Assembly (NCBI RefSeq): GCF_051195235.1
Contig: NZ_JBNFZM010000001.1
Location: 434,001-498,000 of the forward strand
Length of the DNA: 64,000 nucleotides
DNA from: Tateyamaria sp947503385
GTDB lineage: Bacteria > Pseudomonadota > Alphaproteobacteria > Rhodobacterales > Rhodobacteraceae
Direction of reading: 5' to 3'
The stretch's first letter is position 1. Each line of letters starts with the position of its first letter. The position numbers and the translations under genes are program-made. The notes beneath the pieces were generated by a model. It did not search any database, was not told the origin of the DNA, and was given only the letters and a program-made list of their open reading frames with translations. Of the stretch, positions 1 to 8,341 are shown piece after piece.

Positions 1-957
1 GCCTCCGTGCACACGCGCCTCTTTCTGGATCATCTTCTTGATCAGGATGGACACGGCGTGGCGCGCCATGCCGTCGTTGATTTCGCGCGCCATCCGGATG
101 ATGTCGGGGATGTGGCCTGCGGTGATCGACCGGTCGATCAGATAATAAGGGTCCACACCGATACAGTGGCCTCCGACAAGGCCCGGAGACAGCCGGTTAA
201 AGTTCCACTTTGTCGCGGCCGCGTCCAAAACTGCGTTGGTGTCGATGTCGAGATGCGAGAAGATGATCGACAATTCGTTGATGAGCGCAATTGACACGTC
301 GCGTTGGGTGTTTTCGATCACCTTGGAGGCTTCGGCCACGCGGATGCTCGGGGCCTTGTGCGTGCCTGCGGTGATAATGGTGCCATAAAGCGCGTCGATG
401 AGGTCCGCCGCTTCGGGCGTGGAGCCAGAGGTGACCTTGACGATCTTGTGCAGGGGCCGTGTCTTGTCGCCGGGATTGATGCGTTCGGGGCTGTAGCCTG
501 CGTAAAAATCCACGTTGCGGGTCAGGCCCGAAATCGCCTCTACCTCCGGCAGGCAGTCCTCTTCGGTGGCGCCGGGATAGACTGTGCTTTCAAAGATGAC
601 GATATCACCGCGTTTGAGCACCTTGCCGATGTCGCGCGACGCGGCAAGCAGGGGGGCAAGGTTTGGCTGGCGATGGTTGTCGATGGGGGTCGGCACGGCG
701 ACGATGTAGACCGAACAATCGGCGATGTCGGTCAGCGTGTCGGTATAGGTCAGCTGCGTGGCAGCGGCGATATCCTCAACCTCGCCCGTGGTGTCAGTGC
801 CCGCACGCAAGGCAGTGATGCGATCAGTGTTGAGGTCAAAGCCCACCGTGGCCCGCTGTTTTCCGAACGCGACCGCAAGCGGCAGGCCCACATAACCCAA
901 TCCGATCACAGCGACCTTCAGGTCATCAAGGGCGGGCAGCGGTGCGGGCGTGGTCAT
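1..957 (-). CDS. UDP-N-acetyl-hexosamine-type 6-dehydrogenase, 3' end cut by window edge
   Basis: Partial; the C-terminal third lies beyond the left edge. It oxidises the C6 hydroxyl of a UDP-sugar to a uronate with NAD+, feeding surface polysaccharide synthesis. The N-terminus has the Rossmann motif GLGYVGLPLA at about residues 19-28. Near residue 280 the active-site Cys segment GGHCIGVDPYYL matches the WecC/WbpA/TviB branch rather than the UDP-glucose branch. The ATG at 957 is the first start after an in-frame TAG four codons upstream. It lies 88 bases downstream of the leftward isomerase gene. The substrate (GlcNAc, ManNAc or GalNAc) cannot be told from this fragment. A second, different nucleotide-sugar dehydrogenase lies at 26401-27729. 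Confidence 0.85.
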   Translation of the reverse strand, partial: MTTPAPLPALDDLKVAVIGLGYVGLPLAVAFGKQRATVGFDLNTDRITALRAGTDTTGEVEDIAAATQLTYTDTLTDIADCSVYIVAVPTPIDNHRQPNLAPLLAASRDIGKVLKRGDIVIFESTVYPGATEEDCLPEVEAISGLTRNVDFYAGYSPERINPGDKTRPLHKIVKVTSGSTPEAADLIDALYGTIITAGTHKAPSIRVAEASKVIENTQRDVSIALINELSIIFSHLDIDTNAVLDAAATKWNFNRLSPGLVGGHCIGVDPYYLIDRSITAGHIPDIIRMAREINDGMARHAVSILIKKMIQKEARVHGG

Positions 958-1045
958 GGGCGTGGCCTAATGCGATGGGCGTGAAGGGGCATATGGGAAC
1001 GCCCCTCCGCTATTGTCAGACCTGCACACGAAAATGCGAGTGTGT

Positions 1046-1912
1046 TCAAGGGCCAAAGATGGACTTGAACGTCCCGACCGAAGCGCGGAAGCCTGCTTCG
1101 AAGTCGCCATTTCCCGGATGGTAGACGGATTCAAAGCTGATTACGCCGTCATATCCGTCGGCACGCATCGCATCTGCAATGGGCTGAAACAGGGGCCCAA
1201 GCTGGCCCTTGCCCATCTCGCGCACCTCAAGTGTGGCGCGGGGCGTATCGACCTGCACGTCCTTGATATGCACGTGCCCAAGGTAGCCATCTTTGACCTC
1301 GGCATATCCATCGGGGTAGGCCAGTTCGTGACACCAGCAATTGTTGGCCGGGTCCCACAGAACCTTGAGCACGTCCTTGGCGTCCAGCGTGTCAATCAGC
1401 TTTCGCGCGGTGTAGTTGGAATTGACCATGGTGCCATTGCCCGTCTCGACGACCAGCTTCACGCCTTCGGCGCGCGCCAGTTCCACGGCCGGAGCGATCA
1501 TCGGGGCCACCGTGTCCCATGCGCCATGGGCCACGTTCCATTTCTCGGCGCCGTGACTGCCCCACAGGATCTGCTCCTTTTTCTGGGTCATGATGCGGAC
1601 AAGGGGGCTGCCCACGACATGCGCCATGTCGATCACGCGTTTCAGCGCGTCCATGTGCTGCGTGTGCAACGCGTCTCCGGGGCGGTTGTCGGATGTCATA
1701 CCGGCAAAGATGTGGCGCGACAGGCACGAGACGTGTTTGCCACGCCCGCGCAGGCGCTCATCCATCCTTTGGATGTCTTCGCGGCTGTGATCGCCAACCT
1801 CGTGATCCCAGACAAATTGCAGTTCGGCATAGGTAAGGTAAAATTCGTCCATGACGTCGATTGCATGGTCGAGATTGCGGCTGATGCCGTCGCAGATCAC
1901 GCCCAGTTTCAT
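1046..1912 (-). CDS. Sugar phosphate isomerase/epimerase family (TIM barrel, AP endonuclease 2-like)
   Basis: A 288-residue protein of the xylose-isomerase-like TIM-barrel superfamily. Plausible metal-ligand strands are seen in order: VVETGNG near residue 155, WDPANNC near 190, HVHIKD near 215 and SFESVYHPGN near 265. Family members epimerise or isomerise keto-sugars or sugar acids. Its start overlaps the stop of the upstream dehydrogenase by four bases (ATGA), so the two are probably co-translated. The context of UxuA and several MocA-type oxidoreductases suggests a sugar-acid role. The exact substrate is not visible in the sequence. Confidence 0.8.
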   Translation of the reverse strand: MKLGVICDGISRNLDHAIDVMDEFYLTYAELQFVWDHEVGDHSREDIQRMDERLRGRGKHVSCLSRHIFAGMTSDNRPGDALHTQHMDALKRVIDMAHVVGSPLVRIMTQKKEQILWGSHGAEKWNVAHGAWDTVAPMIAPAVELARAEGVKLVVETGNGTMVNSNYTARKLIDTLDAKDVLKVLWDPANNCWCHELAYPDGYAEVKDGYLGHVHIKDVQVDTPRATLEVREMGKGQLGPLFQPIADAMRADGYDGVISFESVYHPGNGDFEAGFRASVGTFKSIFGP

Positions 1913-2820
1913 CGGGTCACCTTGGCGCTGTTACGGTGCAACTCTGCGCCCACGATCTCTTCGATAACGCGCGTGCAGGTCCAGTTGTCGCCGTCCGGGT
2001 ATCGCGTGCGACCTGCGTGAAACACCTGCATGGCAGCGGCTGCGGTGTGGAGCGGGACGCCCAGTTCCTCGCCCAGCGACATCGAAATCGTCAGGTCCTT
2101 GTGCATGGTGTTGATGTGGCTGCCGGTGCCTTCGAATTGCCGGTCGATGATCTTTTCCAGCGCGTTGTTCACGACGCCGCAGCCTGCCGATGAGGTGGAA
2201 AACACGTCCAGGATCACCTGACCCGGCACGCCCGCCTTGGCCGCCAATGCCGCAGCTTCGAACGTGGCGGAGAATTGCGCGCCGATGAGCGATTGCAGGC
2301 AAGCCTTGACCGTCTGCCCGTCGCCGGGGGCGGTGCCCACGCGGTGGATGCTGGCCGACACCGCCTCCATCACTGGTCGGGCCTGCGCCAGCGCCGCGTC
2401 GGTGCCCGCTGCCATCATCGTAAGGGTGCCGCCCTGCGCGCCGGGATAGCCGCCAGATACAGGGCTGTCGATGAGGTGCAGGCCACGACCGTCCAGCGCG
2501 TCGCCAATGGCGCGCGCCTCGGACGGTTTGATGGTGGCCGTCAGCAGGACAACGCCCCCCGGCGCCATGGTTTCGGCCAACCCGCCAGAGCCAAGGATCA
2601 CCTCATGCGCCTCTGCGCCTTTCATCACCATGACGAAAACAATCTGCGCGTTGCGTCCCACATCAGCCACGGACGCCGCCGACCGCCCGCCCATATCGCC
2701 AAAAGCCTGTTGCCGGGCCGCCAGCAGGTCGATACCCCATGTTTCAAATCCATTGGCAATCAGGTTCTTGGCCAGCCCGCTGCCCATATCCCCAATGCCG
2801 ATCACGCCGACCTGTGTCAT
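1909..2820 (-). CDS. NAD(P)-dependent oxidoreductase, 3-hydroxyisobutyrate dehydrogenase family
   Basis: A 303-residue beta-hydroxyacid dehydrogenase. It has the N-terminal Rossmann motif GIGDMGSGLAKNL at residues 7-19, the substrate-loop signature DSPVSGGYPGAQGG near residue 118, and a C-terminal all-helical domain. Enzymes of this family oxidise 3-hydroxyacids or reduce tartronate semialdehyde. The usual catalytic Lys-x2-Asn is present only as K-ACLQ, so the Asn is replaced, which may reflect a changed substrate. The strong AAAGGAGG ribosome site ahead of the ATG at 2820 supports the start. It is followed with ATGA overlap by the TIM-barrel isomerase. A 135-base gap separates it from the MocA/uxuA operon upstream, so it could have its own promoter. 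Confidence 0.85.
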   Translation of the reverse strand: MTQVGVIGIGDMGSGLAKNLIANGFETWGIDLLAARQQAFGDMGGRSAASVADVGRNAQIVFVMVMKGAEAHEVILGSGGLAETMAPGGVVLLTATIKPSEARAIGDALDGRGLHLIDSPVSGGYPGAQGGTLTMMAAGTDAALAQARPVMEAVSASIHRVGTAPGDGQTVKACLQSLIGAQFSATFEAAALAAKAGVPGQVILDVFSTSSAGCGVVNNALEKIIDRQFEGTGSHINTMHKDLTISMSLGEELGVPLHTAAAAMQVFHAGRTRYPDGDNWTCTRVIEEIVGAELHRNSAKVTR

Positions 2821-2955
2821 GCGCGCCTCCTTTGGCTCTTCAGTTTTCAGGATGGGGTTTCACGCCATACGCAGGCGCCGGGCAGGTCCAGAAGACACCC
2901 CCTGCCCTATGGCGATGGCCGCAGGCTAGCACGAGTTACGTGCGATGCGAGAGGT

Positions 2956-3963
2956 TTATTCGAGGGTTACCGTCTGTCCGGTCTGCGCGGCCTGCTTGAT
3001 CGCCTCGATCACCGAGACGGCGCGCAAGCCGTCCTGAGCGCTGACACGCGGCTGGGCACGTCCGGCGATGACCTGACTAAAATGTTCCAGCTGCGCCACA
3101 AGCGTATCAATACTGTCCACCGGGTAACGCGTGGTCGAGATGGGTGCCCACCAATCCGGGCCGTTCTCCTGTGACCATACGGTTAAGTTTGGCAACGCCA
3201 GTGACCCGTGTGTGCCACCGATCAGGTAACTGCTTTGCTCAGTCTTGGGGTAGGCCGGGTTCTCACCTGCGGTCAGCTCCCAACTCCATGGCCCAAGGGC
3301 AGTATCACTCAGGTTGAGCGTTCCAAGCGCGCCACTGGCAAAGCGCACCGTGGCGGCCACGACTTCTTCGGCCGCGGCCTGCCGCTGCGCGTTGGCCTCG
3401 AACGCCTGCACCGCGACAATCGGGCCGCAGAGATACATGAGCACATCGACATCGTGGATCAGGTTGATGAACAATGGACCGGCCCCCGCCGCCTGCCGCC
3501 ACGCCTGATCATAGTAACTGTCCGGTTTTGGCAGCCAGCAGTTGCCATGTACCGTCGTGATTGCGCCCAAGGCTGCGCTGTCCACGATCTCCTTTGCCTT
3601 CGCGATCAGTGGGTTATGACGACGATGGTGACCGACGAGCACGGGTGTCCCCGTCTCGGCAGCGGTGTTTGCAATGTGCCGGGCGTTGTCACTTGTGTCG
3701 GCCAGTGGTTTTTCCACCAGCACAGGCAGACCTGCGCGCAGCACCTCTTCGGCCATTGGTCTGTGGGTGTGATTGGGCGTGGCGAGGATAATGCCATCGC
3801 TTTGCGCGATCAGATCGGCCAGCGATTGTACACGTGGCAGCGGGTCGTCATCGGCCATGACCGGATCCAGTACCGCCGACAGCGCCATACCCCGCACCCG
3901 CGCCATCGCATCGAGGTGGCGGCGGCCCACAAGGCCTGCACCGGCAAGACCGATCCGCATCAT
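2956..3963 (-). CDS. Gfo/Idh/MocA family oxidoreductase (copy 1)
   Basis: A 335-residue NAD(P)-dependent oxidoreductase with N-terminal Rossmann motif GAGLVGRRHLDAM (residues 7-19), the family EKP motif (VEKPLADT) near residue 95 and the C-terminal alpha/beta domain with GHHRRHN near residue 120. Family members act on sugars, inositols or sugar acids. It is the last gene of a leftward operon and overlaps the uxuA stop by four bases. Three further paralogues lie just upstream, which suggests different steps or substrates rather than redundancy. The specific substrate is unknown. Confidence 0.85.
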   Translation of the reverse strand: MMRIGLAGAGLVGRRHLDAMARVRGMALSAVLDPVMADDDPLPRVQSLADLIAQSDGIILATPNHTHRPMAEEVLRAGLPVLVEKPLADTSDNARHIANTAAETGTPVLVGHHRRHNPLIAKAKEIVDSAALGAITTVHGNCWLPKPDSYYDQAWRQAAGAGPLFINLIHDVDVLMYLCGPIVAVQAFEANAQRQAAAEEVVAATVRFASGALGTLNLSDTALGPWSWELTAGENPAYPKTEQSSYLIGGTHGSLALPNLTVWSQENGPDWWAPISTTRYPVDSIDTLVAQLEHFSQVIAGRAQPRVSAQDGLRAVSVIEAIKQAAQTGQTVTLE

Positions 3964-5150
3964 GCCTGCACCGCGCAGGCGGCTATGATCCCGCGCAGCT
4001 CTGCCAGCCCACGCATCCGCCCGATCAGCGGATACCCCGGCAGGCTGTCGCGCGTGCGGTCAAATAGCAGTTCCTGGCCATGGTCCGGACGCATCGGTAT
4101 GGCGTGGTCTGTACGCCGCTCGGCCCGGCGGCGCGATTCTTCGGCCATCAAGGCCCGGATGGTGGCAACCATATCGGTGTCTCCTTCGAGGTGAGGCGCT
4201 TCGAAAAAGCTGGGGCGTGCGGGGTCCGGAGAGGGCAGCCGAGACGTGTTGCGCAGATGGGCAAAATGGATCTTTGGCCCCAGCCTTTCCACGAATTCGG
4301 ACGCGTCAAAGCGCGCCGACACGCCCAGCGATCCGGTGCACAGCGTGGCCCCATTTGCCTCAGACGGGACTGCGTCCAGCACAGTGGCGTAATCATCCGT
4401 CGACGACATGACCCGTGGCAGCCCCAACAGCGAAAAAGGCGGATCGTCCGGGTGACAGCACAGCCGGATGCCCAGCCGTTCGGCCTCTGGCACCACTTCG
4501 GCGAGAAAGTCGATCAGGTTCTGGCGCAACCGGTCCGCCGTGATGTCGTCATAGGCGGCGAGCCGCGCGCGCACGTCATCCAGCGTCCAGCCATCATTTG
4601 CACCCGGCAGGCCCGCAATGACCATGTTGGTCAGCGCGCGTTTGTCCGCATCCTCCATCTGCGCATGGATCAAGGCGGCAGCCGCGCGCGTTTCCTCCGT
4701 GTAGTCCGCCGCTGCGTCCTCGCGGGCGAGGATGTGCAGGTCAAAGGCGGCGAATGTCGGCAAATCGAACAGCATGGCGGTGCCGCCATGGGGTTGCACA
4801 GCGCGGGTTTCCGTGCGGGTCCAATCAAGGATCGGCATGAAGTTGTAGCAGACCGTTTGTACCCCTTCGGCTGCGAGTGCGGCAAGGGTTTGGCGGTAAG
4901 CGTCCATGTGAGCCGCACAACCCGAACTCTGGGTCTTGATCGCCTCGGAAACCGGGACGCTTTCCACGACCTCCCAGCGCAGGCCTGCGCCCTCGATCAT
5001 CGCTTTGCGGGCCTGAATGTCGGACCTTGGCCATGCAGTTCCCGGCGGGACGTCATGGAGCGCCGTCACCACGCCTGTGGCCCCGACCTGTGGCAGGTCC
5101 TCAAGTCTTGTTGGGTCGTTCGGCCCGAACCAGCGCCAGCATTCGATCAT
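3960..5150 (-). CDS. uxuA: Mannonate dehydratase
   Basis: A 396-residue protein, matching the usual UxuA length of about 394. UxuA dehydrates D-mannonate to 2-keto-3-deoxy-D-gluconate (KDG) in hexuronate catabolism. Visible family features are the N-terminal WRWFGPNDPT segment, the YNFMPILDWTRT strand near residue 105, and the metal/substrate segment CCHPDDPPFSLLGLPR near residue 230. The gene sits between MocA-type genes with ATGA overlaps on both sides. The KDG product can be phosphorylated by the kinase at 9516-10394, and the fructuronate reductase-like gene at 8342-9529 would supply mannonate, so a glucuronate-type pathway is assembled here. Confidence 0.93.
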   Translation of the reverse strand: MIECWRWFGPNDPTRLEDLPQVGATGVVTALHDVPPGTAWPRSDIQARKAMIEGAGLRWEVVESVPVSEAIKTQSSGCAAHMDAYRQTLAALAAEGVQTVCYNFMPILDWTRTETRAVQPHGGTAMLFDLPTFAAFDLHILAREDAAADYTEETRAAAALIHAQMEDADKRALTNMVIAGLPGANDGWTLDDVRARLAAYDDITADRLRQNLIDFLAEVVPEAERLGIRLCCHPDDPPFSLLGLPRVMSSTDDYATVLDAVPSEANGATLCTGSLGVSARFDASEFVERLGPKIHFAHLRNTSRLPSPDPARPSFFEAPHLEGDTDMVATIRALMAEESRRRAERRTDHAIPMRPDHGQELLFDRTRDSLPGYPLIGRMRGLAELRGIIAACAVQA

Positions 5151-6190
5151 GGGCGCCAGCCTGTACGCATTGGGTGGTCCGGGGGCAAGGGCAGGTCCAC
5201 TGGTGCGCCGGAACGCGCCGCCGCATAGATCGCCGTAACCAAGGCGATTGAGGCCGCCCCGTCGTCCAGCGTCACGGCGTGGTTGGGCTGACCTGAAATG
5301 GCCTTGCCAGCTTCGGTCAGAAATCCGTTGAACCCGGCGGGTCCAATAGCCGCGTCCGTCACCACGCTGTCCACATCAGCCTGACGGGCGGGGTCACGGG
5401 CGACAAAACGCCAAGGACCGTCACCCGGCGCATAGGGGTTCGTATCCGACGTTGCGGTCAGATGCTCAAAGACAAAGCGCAGGCGCGTTTCGTCAGCAGC
5501 GGCACCAAGCGTGACAGAACTGGTCGCCAGAGCACCACATGCGAGCTCAAAGGTGAGCGCGGCGGTGTCTTCTGTTTCAATTGGGTTCACGCGGGTGGCC
5601 AGCGTGGCGTGTACGCGCGCCACCGGCCCCATCCAGTGGCACATCAGGTCATGGGCGTGGATCGCGTGGCCCAACACCGCGCCACCCTGCTCCCCCTCCC
5701 ATGTTCCGCGCCATGGCACTGCATAGTAGTCAGCGCCACGGTTCCAGTGGGTTTCCAGCGCAGCAGCCACTGGCGCACCAGTCAATCCAGCCGCCTGTAG
5801 CGCGGCCAGTTGATCAAAGGCGGGGCCATAACGGTATTGGAACACCGGGAAAACGTGTCGCTCCGCTTGTGTCGCAGCAGCTATGATCCGGTCCACATCC
5901 CAAAGCGATGTAGCGAGCGGTTTTTCACAGATCACGTGCTTGCCTGCGGCGAGCGCCTGCAAAGCGACGGGCGCGTGCATGTGTGGGGGCAGGCAGATGT
6001 CCACAAGGTCGATATCCGCATCCATCGCTGCGTCGATCTGGTCCGAAGTGGCGATGCCTCGTGCCGCGACCTGCGTGCGGCGTTCGGGGTCCTGATCCAC
6101 CATCAGCGCCACGTCAAGACCGGCAACCGCGTCATACGCGGCCAGATGCTGCGCACCGATACCACCGCCAAGGATCGCGACACGGGTCAT
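5147..6190 (-). CDS. Gfo/Idh/MocA family oxidoreductase (copy 2)
   Basis: A 347-residue Rossmann oxidoreductase with GGGIGAQHLAAY at residues 8-19 and CEKPLATS near residue 92, followed by the MocA C-terminal domain with an H-A-H-D-L segment (about residue 178) typical of the active-site region. Its stop overlaps the uxuA start (ATGA) and its start overlaps the next upstream MocA gene. It probably oxidises or reduces a sugar or sugar acid with NAD(P). It is divergent in sequence from its three neighbours, so a tandem duplication would have to be old. Confidence 0.85.
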   Translation of the reverse strand: MTRVAILGGGIGAQHLAAYDAVAGLDVALMVDQDPERRTQVAARGIATSDQIDAAMDADIDLVDICLPPHMHAPVALQALAAGKHVICEKPLATSLWDVDRIIAAATQAERHVFPVFQYRYGPAFDQLAALQAAGLTGAPVAAALETHWNRGADYYAVPWRGTWEGEQGGAVLGHAIHAHDLMCHWMGPVARVHATLATRVNPIETEDTAALTFELACGALATSSVTLGAAADETRLRFVFEHLTATSDTNPYAPGDGPWRFVARDPARQADVDSVVTDAAIGPAGFNGFLTEAGKAISGQPNHAVTLDDGAASIALVTAIYAAARSGAPVDLPLPPDHPMRTGWRP

Positions 6191-7191
6191 GGCGTGCGCT
6201 CGGCCATCGCTTGCGCGCGCAACGCAAGCTCCACGACCTTAAAGCAATGCGCCTGCGTCATGGCCGTTTCGGTCCGGTGGGCAATGTCCCGCACCAGCCG
6301 TTCGAAATAGGGCAGGCCTGCATCTCGCGCGTCGATGTTTTCGCAGCGTGTTCCGTTCACCAGCACAAGGTGATCCGTCCCCGCGCGCCCACCAACATCG
6401 ACGTATTTTCGCAACTCGATATAGCCGTCAGTGCCCAGCAACGTCAGCCGCCCATCTCCCCAGTTGGGCAGTGCATCCGGCGTATACCAATCCACCCGGA
6501 TGTAGCCGGACCCCCGGTCCGACCGCAGCGAGACCTCACCAAAGTCCTGAAGGCCCGGATCGGCAGGGTTTGCGTGGTTGGCAATGTGCGCCATCGTGAC
6601 GTCCGCCGTTTCAGAGCCTGTGAAATGCAGGAACTGATCAATCTGATGCGACGCGATATCCGTCAGAATGCCGCCATAACGCGCCCGGTCAAAGAACCAA
6701 TTGGGCCGCGTCGCGCGGTTCAACCGGTGCGGGCCAAGGCCAGTGGTATGTACAACGCGGCCAATGGCGCCGTCCTGCACCAATTGATCCGCCATGGTGA
6801 CACTGGGCACTTCGAACCGTTCTGAAAAGTTGATCGACCAGATGCGCCCCGTCTCGCCCACGCACTCTTTGATTGCGTCGAGTTGCTCTGTATTCGTACA
6901 GCCCGGCTTGTCCGTCATCACATCGTGACCGGACTGCATGGCGCGGACCGCAAGGTCAGCGCGATCCGCAGGAATGGCCGAAATCAGCGCAAGGTCCGCA
7001 CCCGCCCCCAACGCCGCGCCCAACGTATCGAACCGGCGTATATCTGGAAATCGATCAAGATACCCGGCAAGCGGTTGAGGTGTCCCGTCGGTCCAGAACC
7101 CGAGACAGCGCGCACCTTGTGCAATCATGTTTTCCGTCATGCCGTAGATGTGGCGGTGATCCAGCCCGAGGGCGACAAAGGCAAGCGTCAT
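6187..7191 (-). CDS. Gfo/Idh/MocA family oxidoreductase (copy 3)
   Basis: A 334-residue member of the family with an atypical N-terminus: the Rossmann loop reads ALGLDHRHIYGM rather than GxGxxG, and the EKP motif reads TDKPGCTN. The C-terminal domain is present, with SHQIDQFLHFTG near residue 180. The degenerate nucleotide-binding loop resembles a subgroup of MocA-like proteins found with other sugar dehydrogenases. It may bind cofactor differently or partner with a neighbouring paralogue. It overlaps both neighbouring genes by four bases in the same leftward operon. Confidence 0.8.
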   Translation of the reverse strand: MTLAFVALGLDHRHIYGMTENMIAQGARCLGFWTDGTPQPLAGYLDRFPDIRRFDTLGAALGAGADLALISAIPADRADLAVRAMQSGHDVMTDKPGCTNTEQLDAIKECVGETGRIWSINFSERFEVPSVTMADQLVQDGAIGRVVHTTGLGPHRLNRATRPNWFFDRARYGGILTDIASHQIDQFLHFTGSETADVTMAHIANHANPADPGLQDFGEVSLRSDRGSGYIRVDWYTPDALPNWGDGRLTLLGTDGYIELRKYVDVGGRAGTDHLVLVNGTRCENIDARDAGLPYFERLVRDIAHRTETAMTQAHCFKVVELALRAQAMAERTP

Positions 7192-8225
7192 GCGCCGACA
7201 TCCGTAATGTGACCGGTGCGGGCCGCATGTTCCATCGCGTCGATCACCGCGTGGACATGCAGCGCCTCATCCGGTGGGGCGAGGGGCGGCCGTCCATGTG
7301 CCGCCGCAGTCACAAAATCCTCCAGCATGGCCTGATGCCAAGCGTGGGTGAACGCCATCGGGTCGGCCCCACCCCCGGTGCCAGTGCTGGCCTCAGGCGC
7401 GGTTGCCTCGCTGTGACCAGAGGTCAGATCGATCTGCATGTGATCGCCTTGCAGGTGAACCTGCCCCTTGGTTGTGGTGATTGCGATGCTTTCTGCGGCA
7501 CCCGGATAGGCAGCAGTGCTGGCGGTCAACACGCCGCTTGCGCCGGATCGGAAGTGCAGGAGAGCGGCGGCGATATCCTCGCCCTCCATCCGGTGCAGCG
7601 GGCTGGTGCGCATCAGCGCCTGCACCCGCGCGACTGGCCCGGCCAGCCATAGGGCAAGATCCAGCGTGTGGATGGCCTGATTGATCATGACGCCGCCGCC
7701 ATCGCGGGCATAGGTGCCGCGCCCCGGCACATCGTAATAGGCCTGATCGCGCCACCACGGCACACGCGCCTCCACGTGTACGACATCGCCGAGGCTGCCG
7801 CTGTGCAGCCGATCCTTCAACGTCCGAGCTGCCGCGCGCGTCCGGTGCTGAAAGCACAGGCCCAAAGGCACGCCGCAATCCGCATAGGCCGCAACAACAG
7901 CGCGCGCGCCATCCAGCCCGCGTTCCACCGGTTTTTCCATCAAAGTCGGAACACCCGCCTCCGCCAATGTGCGGGCGAGATTGAGGCGGGTGTCAGGCGG
8001 TGTGATCAGCAAAGCCATGTCGGGGTTGCGGGCCAATGCCTGCACCGTGTCGGTCACGGCGGCCACCTTGTATCCCAGCGTTTCGGAAGCCGCGGTGCAA
8101 AAGGTCGTGGTCCGGGCCGGGTCACGGCCCAGTACGGCGTCCAGCCGCGCGCCAGCCACGTTATCGCGCAGGCCTAGGATATGGGTCTGGGCCACGATCC
8201 CCATGCCGATCAGCAATACGTTCAT
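7188..8225 (-). CDS. Gfo/Idh/MocA family oxidoreductase (copy 4), first gene of the uxuA operon
   Basis: A 345-residue protein if started at the ATG at 8225, which follows a GGGAGGA ribosome site by six bases. An upstream in-frame start at 8279 would add a non-conserved 18-residue tail and is less likely. Motifs are GMGIVAQTHILGL near residue 6, MEKPVERG near residue 95, and MINQAIHTLDLALW near residue 175, the conserved active-site helix. It leads a five-gene leftward operon (four MocA genes plus uxuA) and is divergent from the mannitol/fructuronate dehydrogenase gene, so the 116-base gap between them probably holds both promoters. Confidence 0.85.
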   Translation of the reverse strand: MNVLLIGMGIVAQTHILGLRDNVAGARLDAVLGRDPARTTTFCTAASETLGYKVAAVTDTVQALARNPDMALLITPPDTRLNLARTLAEAGVPTLMEKPVERGLDGARAVVAAYADCGVPLGLCFQHRTRAAARTLKDRLHSGSLGDVVHVEARVPWWRDQAYYDVPGRGTYARDGGGVMINQAIHTLDLALWLAGPVARVQALMRTSPLHRMEGEDIAAALLHFRSGASGVLTASTAAYPGAAESIAITTTKGQVHLQGDHMQIDLTSGHSEATAPEASTGTGGGADPMAFTHAWHQAMLEDFVTAAAHGRPPLAPPDEALHVHAVIDAMEHAARTGHITDVGA

Positions 8226-8245
8226 TGACGTCCTCCCGGAGGCAA

Positions 8246-8273
8246 CTTGGCGTGAATTGGGCGGTGCGCCAAG
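8246..8273. promoter_or_regulatory. Inverted repeat in divergent intergenic region, possible operator
   Basis: CTTGGCG at 8246-8252 and CGCCAAG at 8267-8273 form a perfect 7-base inverted repeat with a 14-base spacer. It lies 20-50 bases upstream of the MocA operon start (8225) and 68 bases upstream of the GTG at 8342. The position suits an operator shared by the two transcription units. No regulator is assigned; it could also be chance in GC-rich DNA. Confidence 0.35.
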
Positions 8274-8341
8274 GGGCAATTGTGCTAGGCATGGTGTAAC
8301 ATGTGCAGGGCGCGATTTGCCTGCATCACAGGGGGGGTCAC

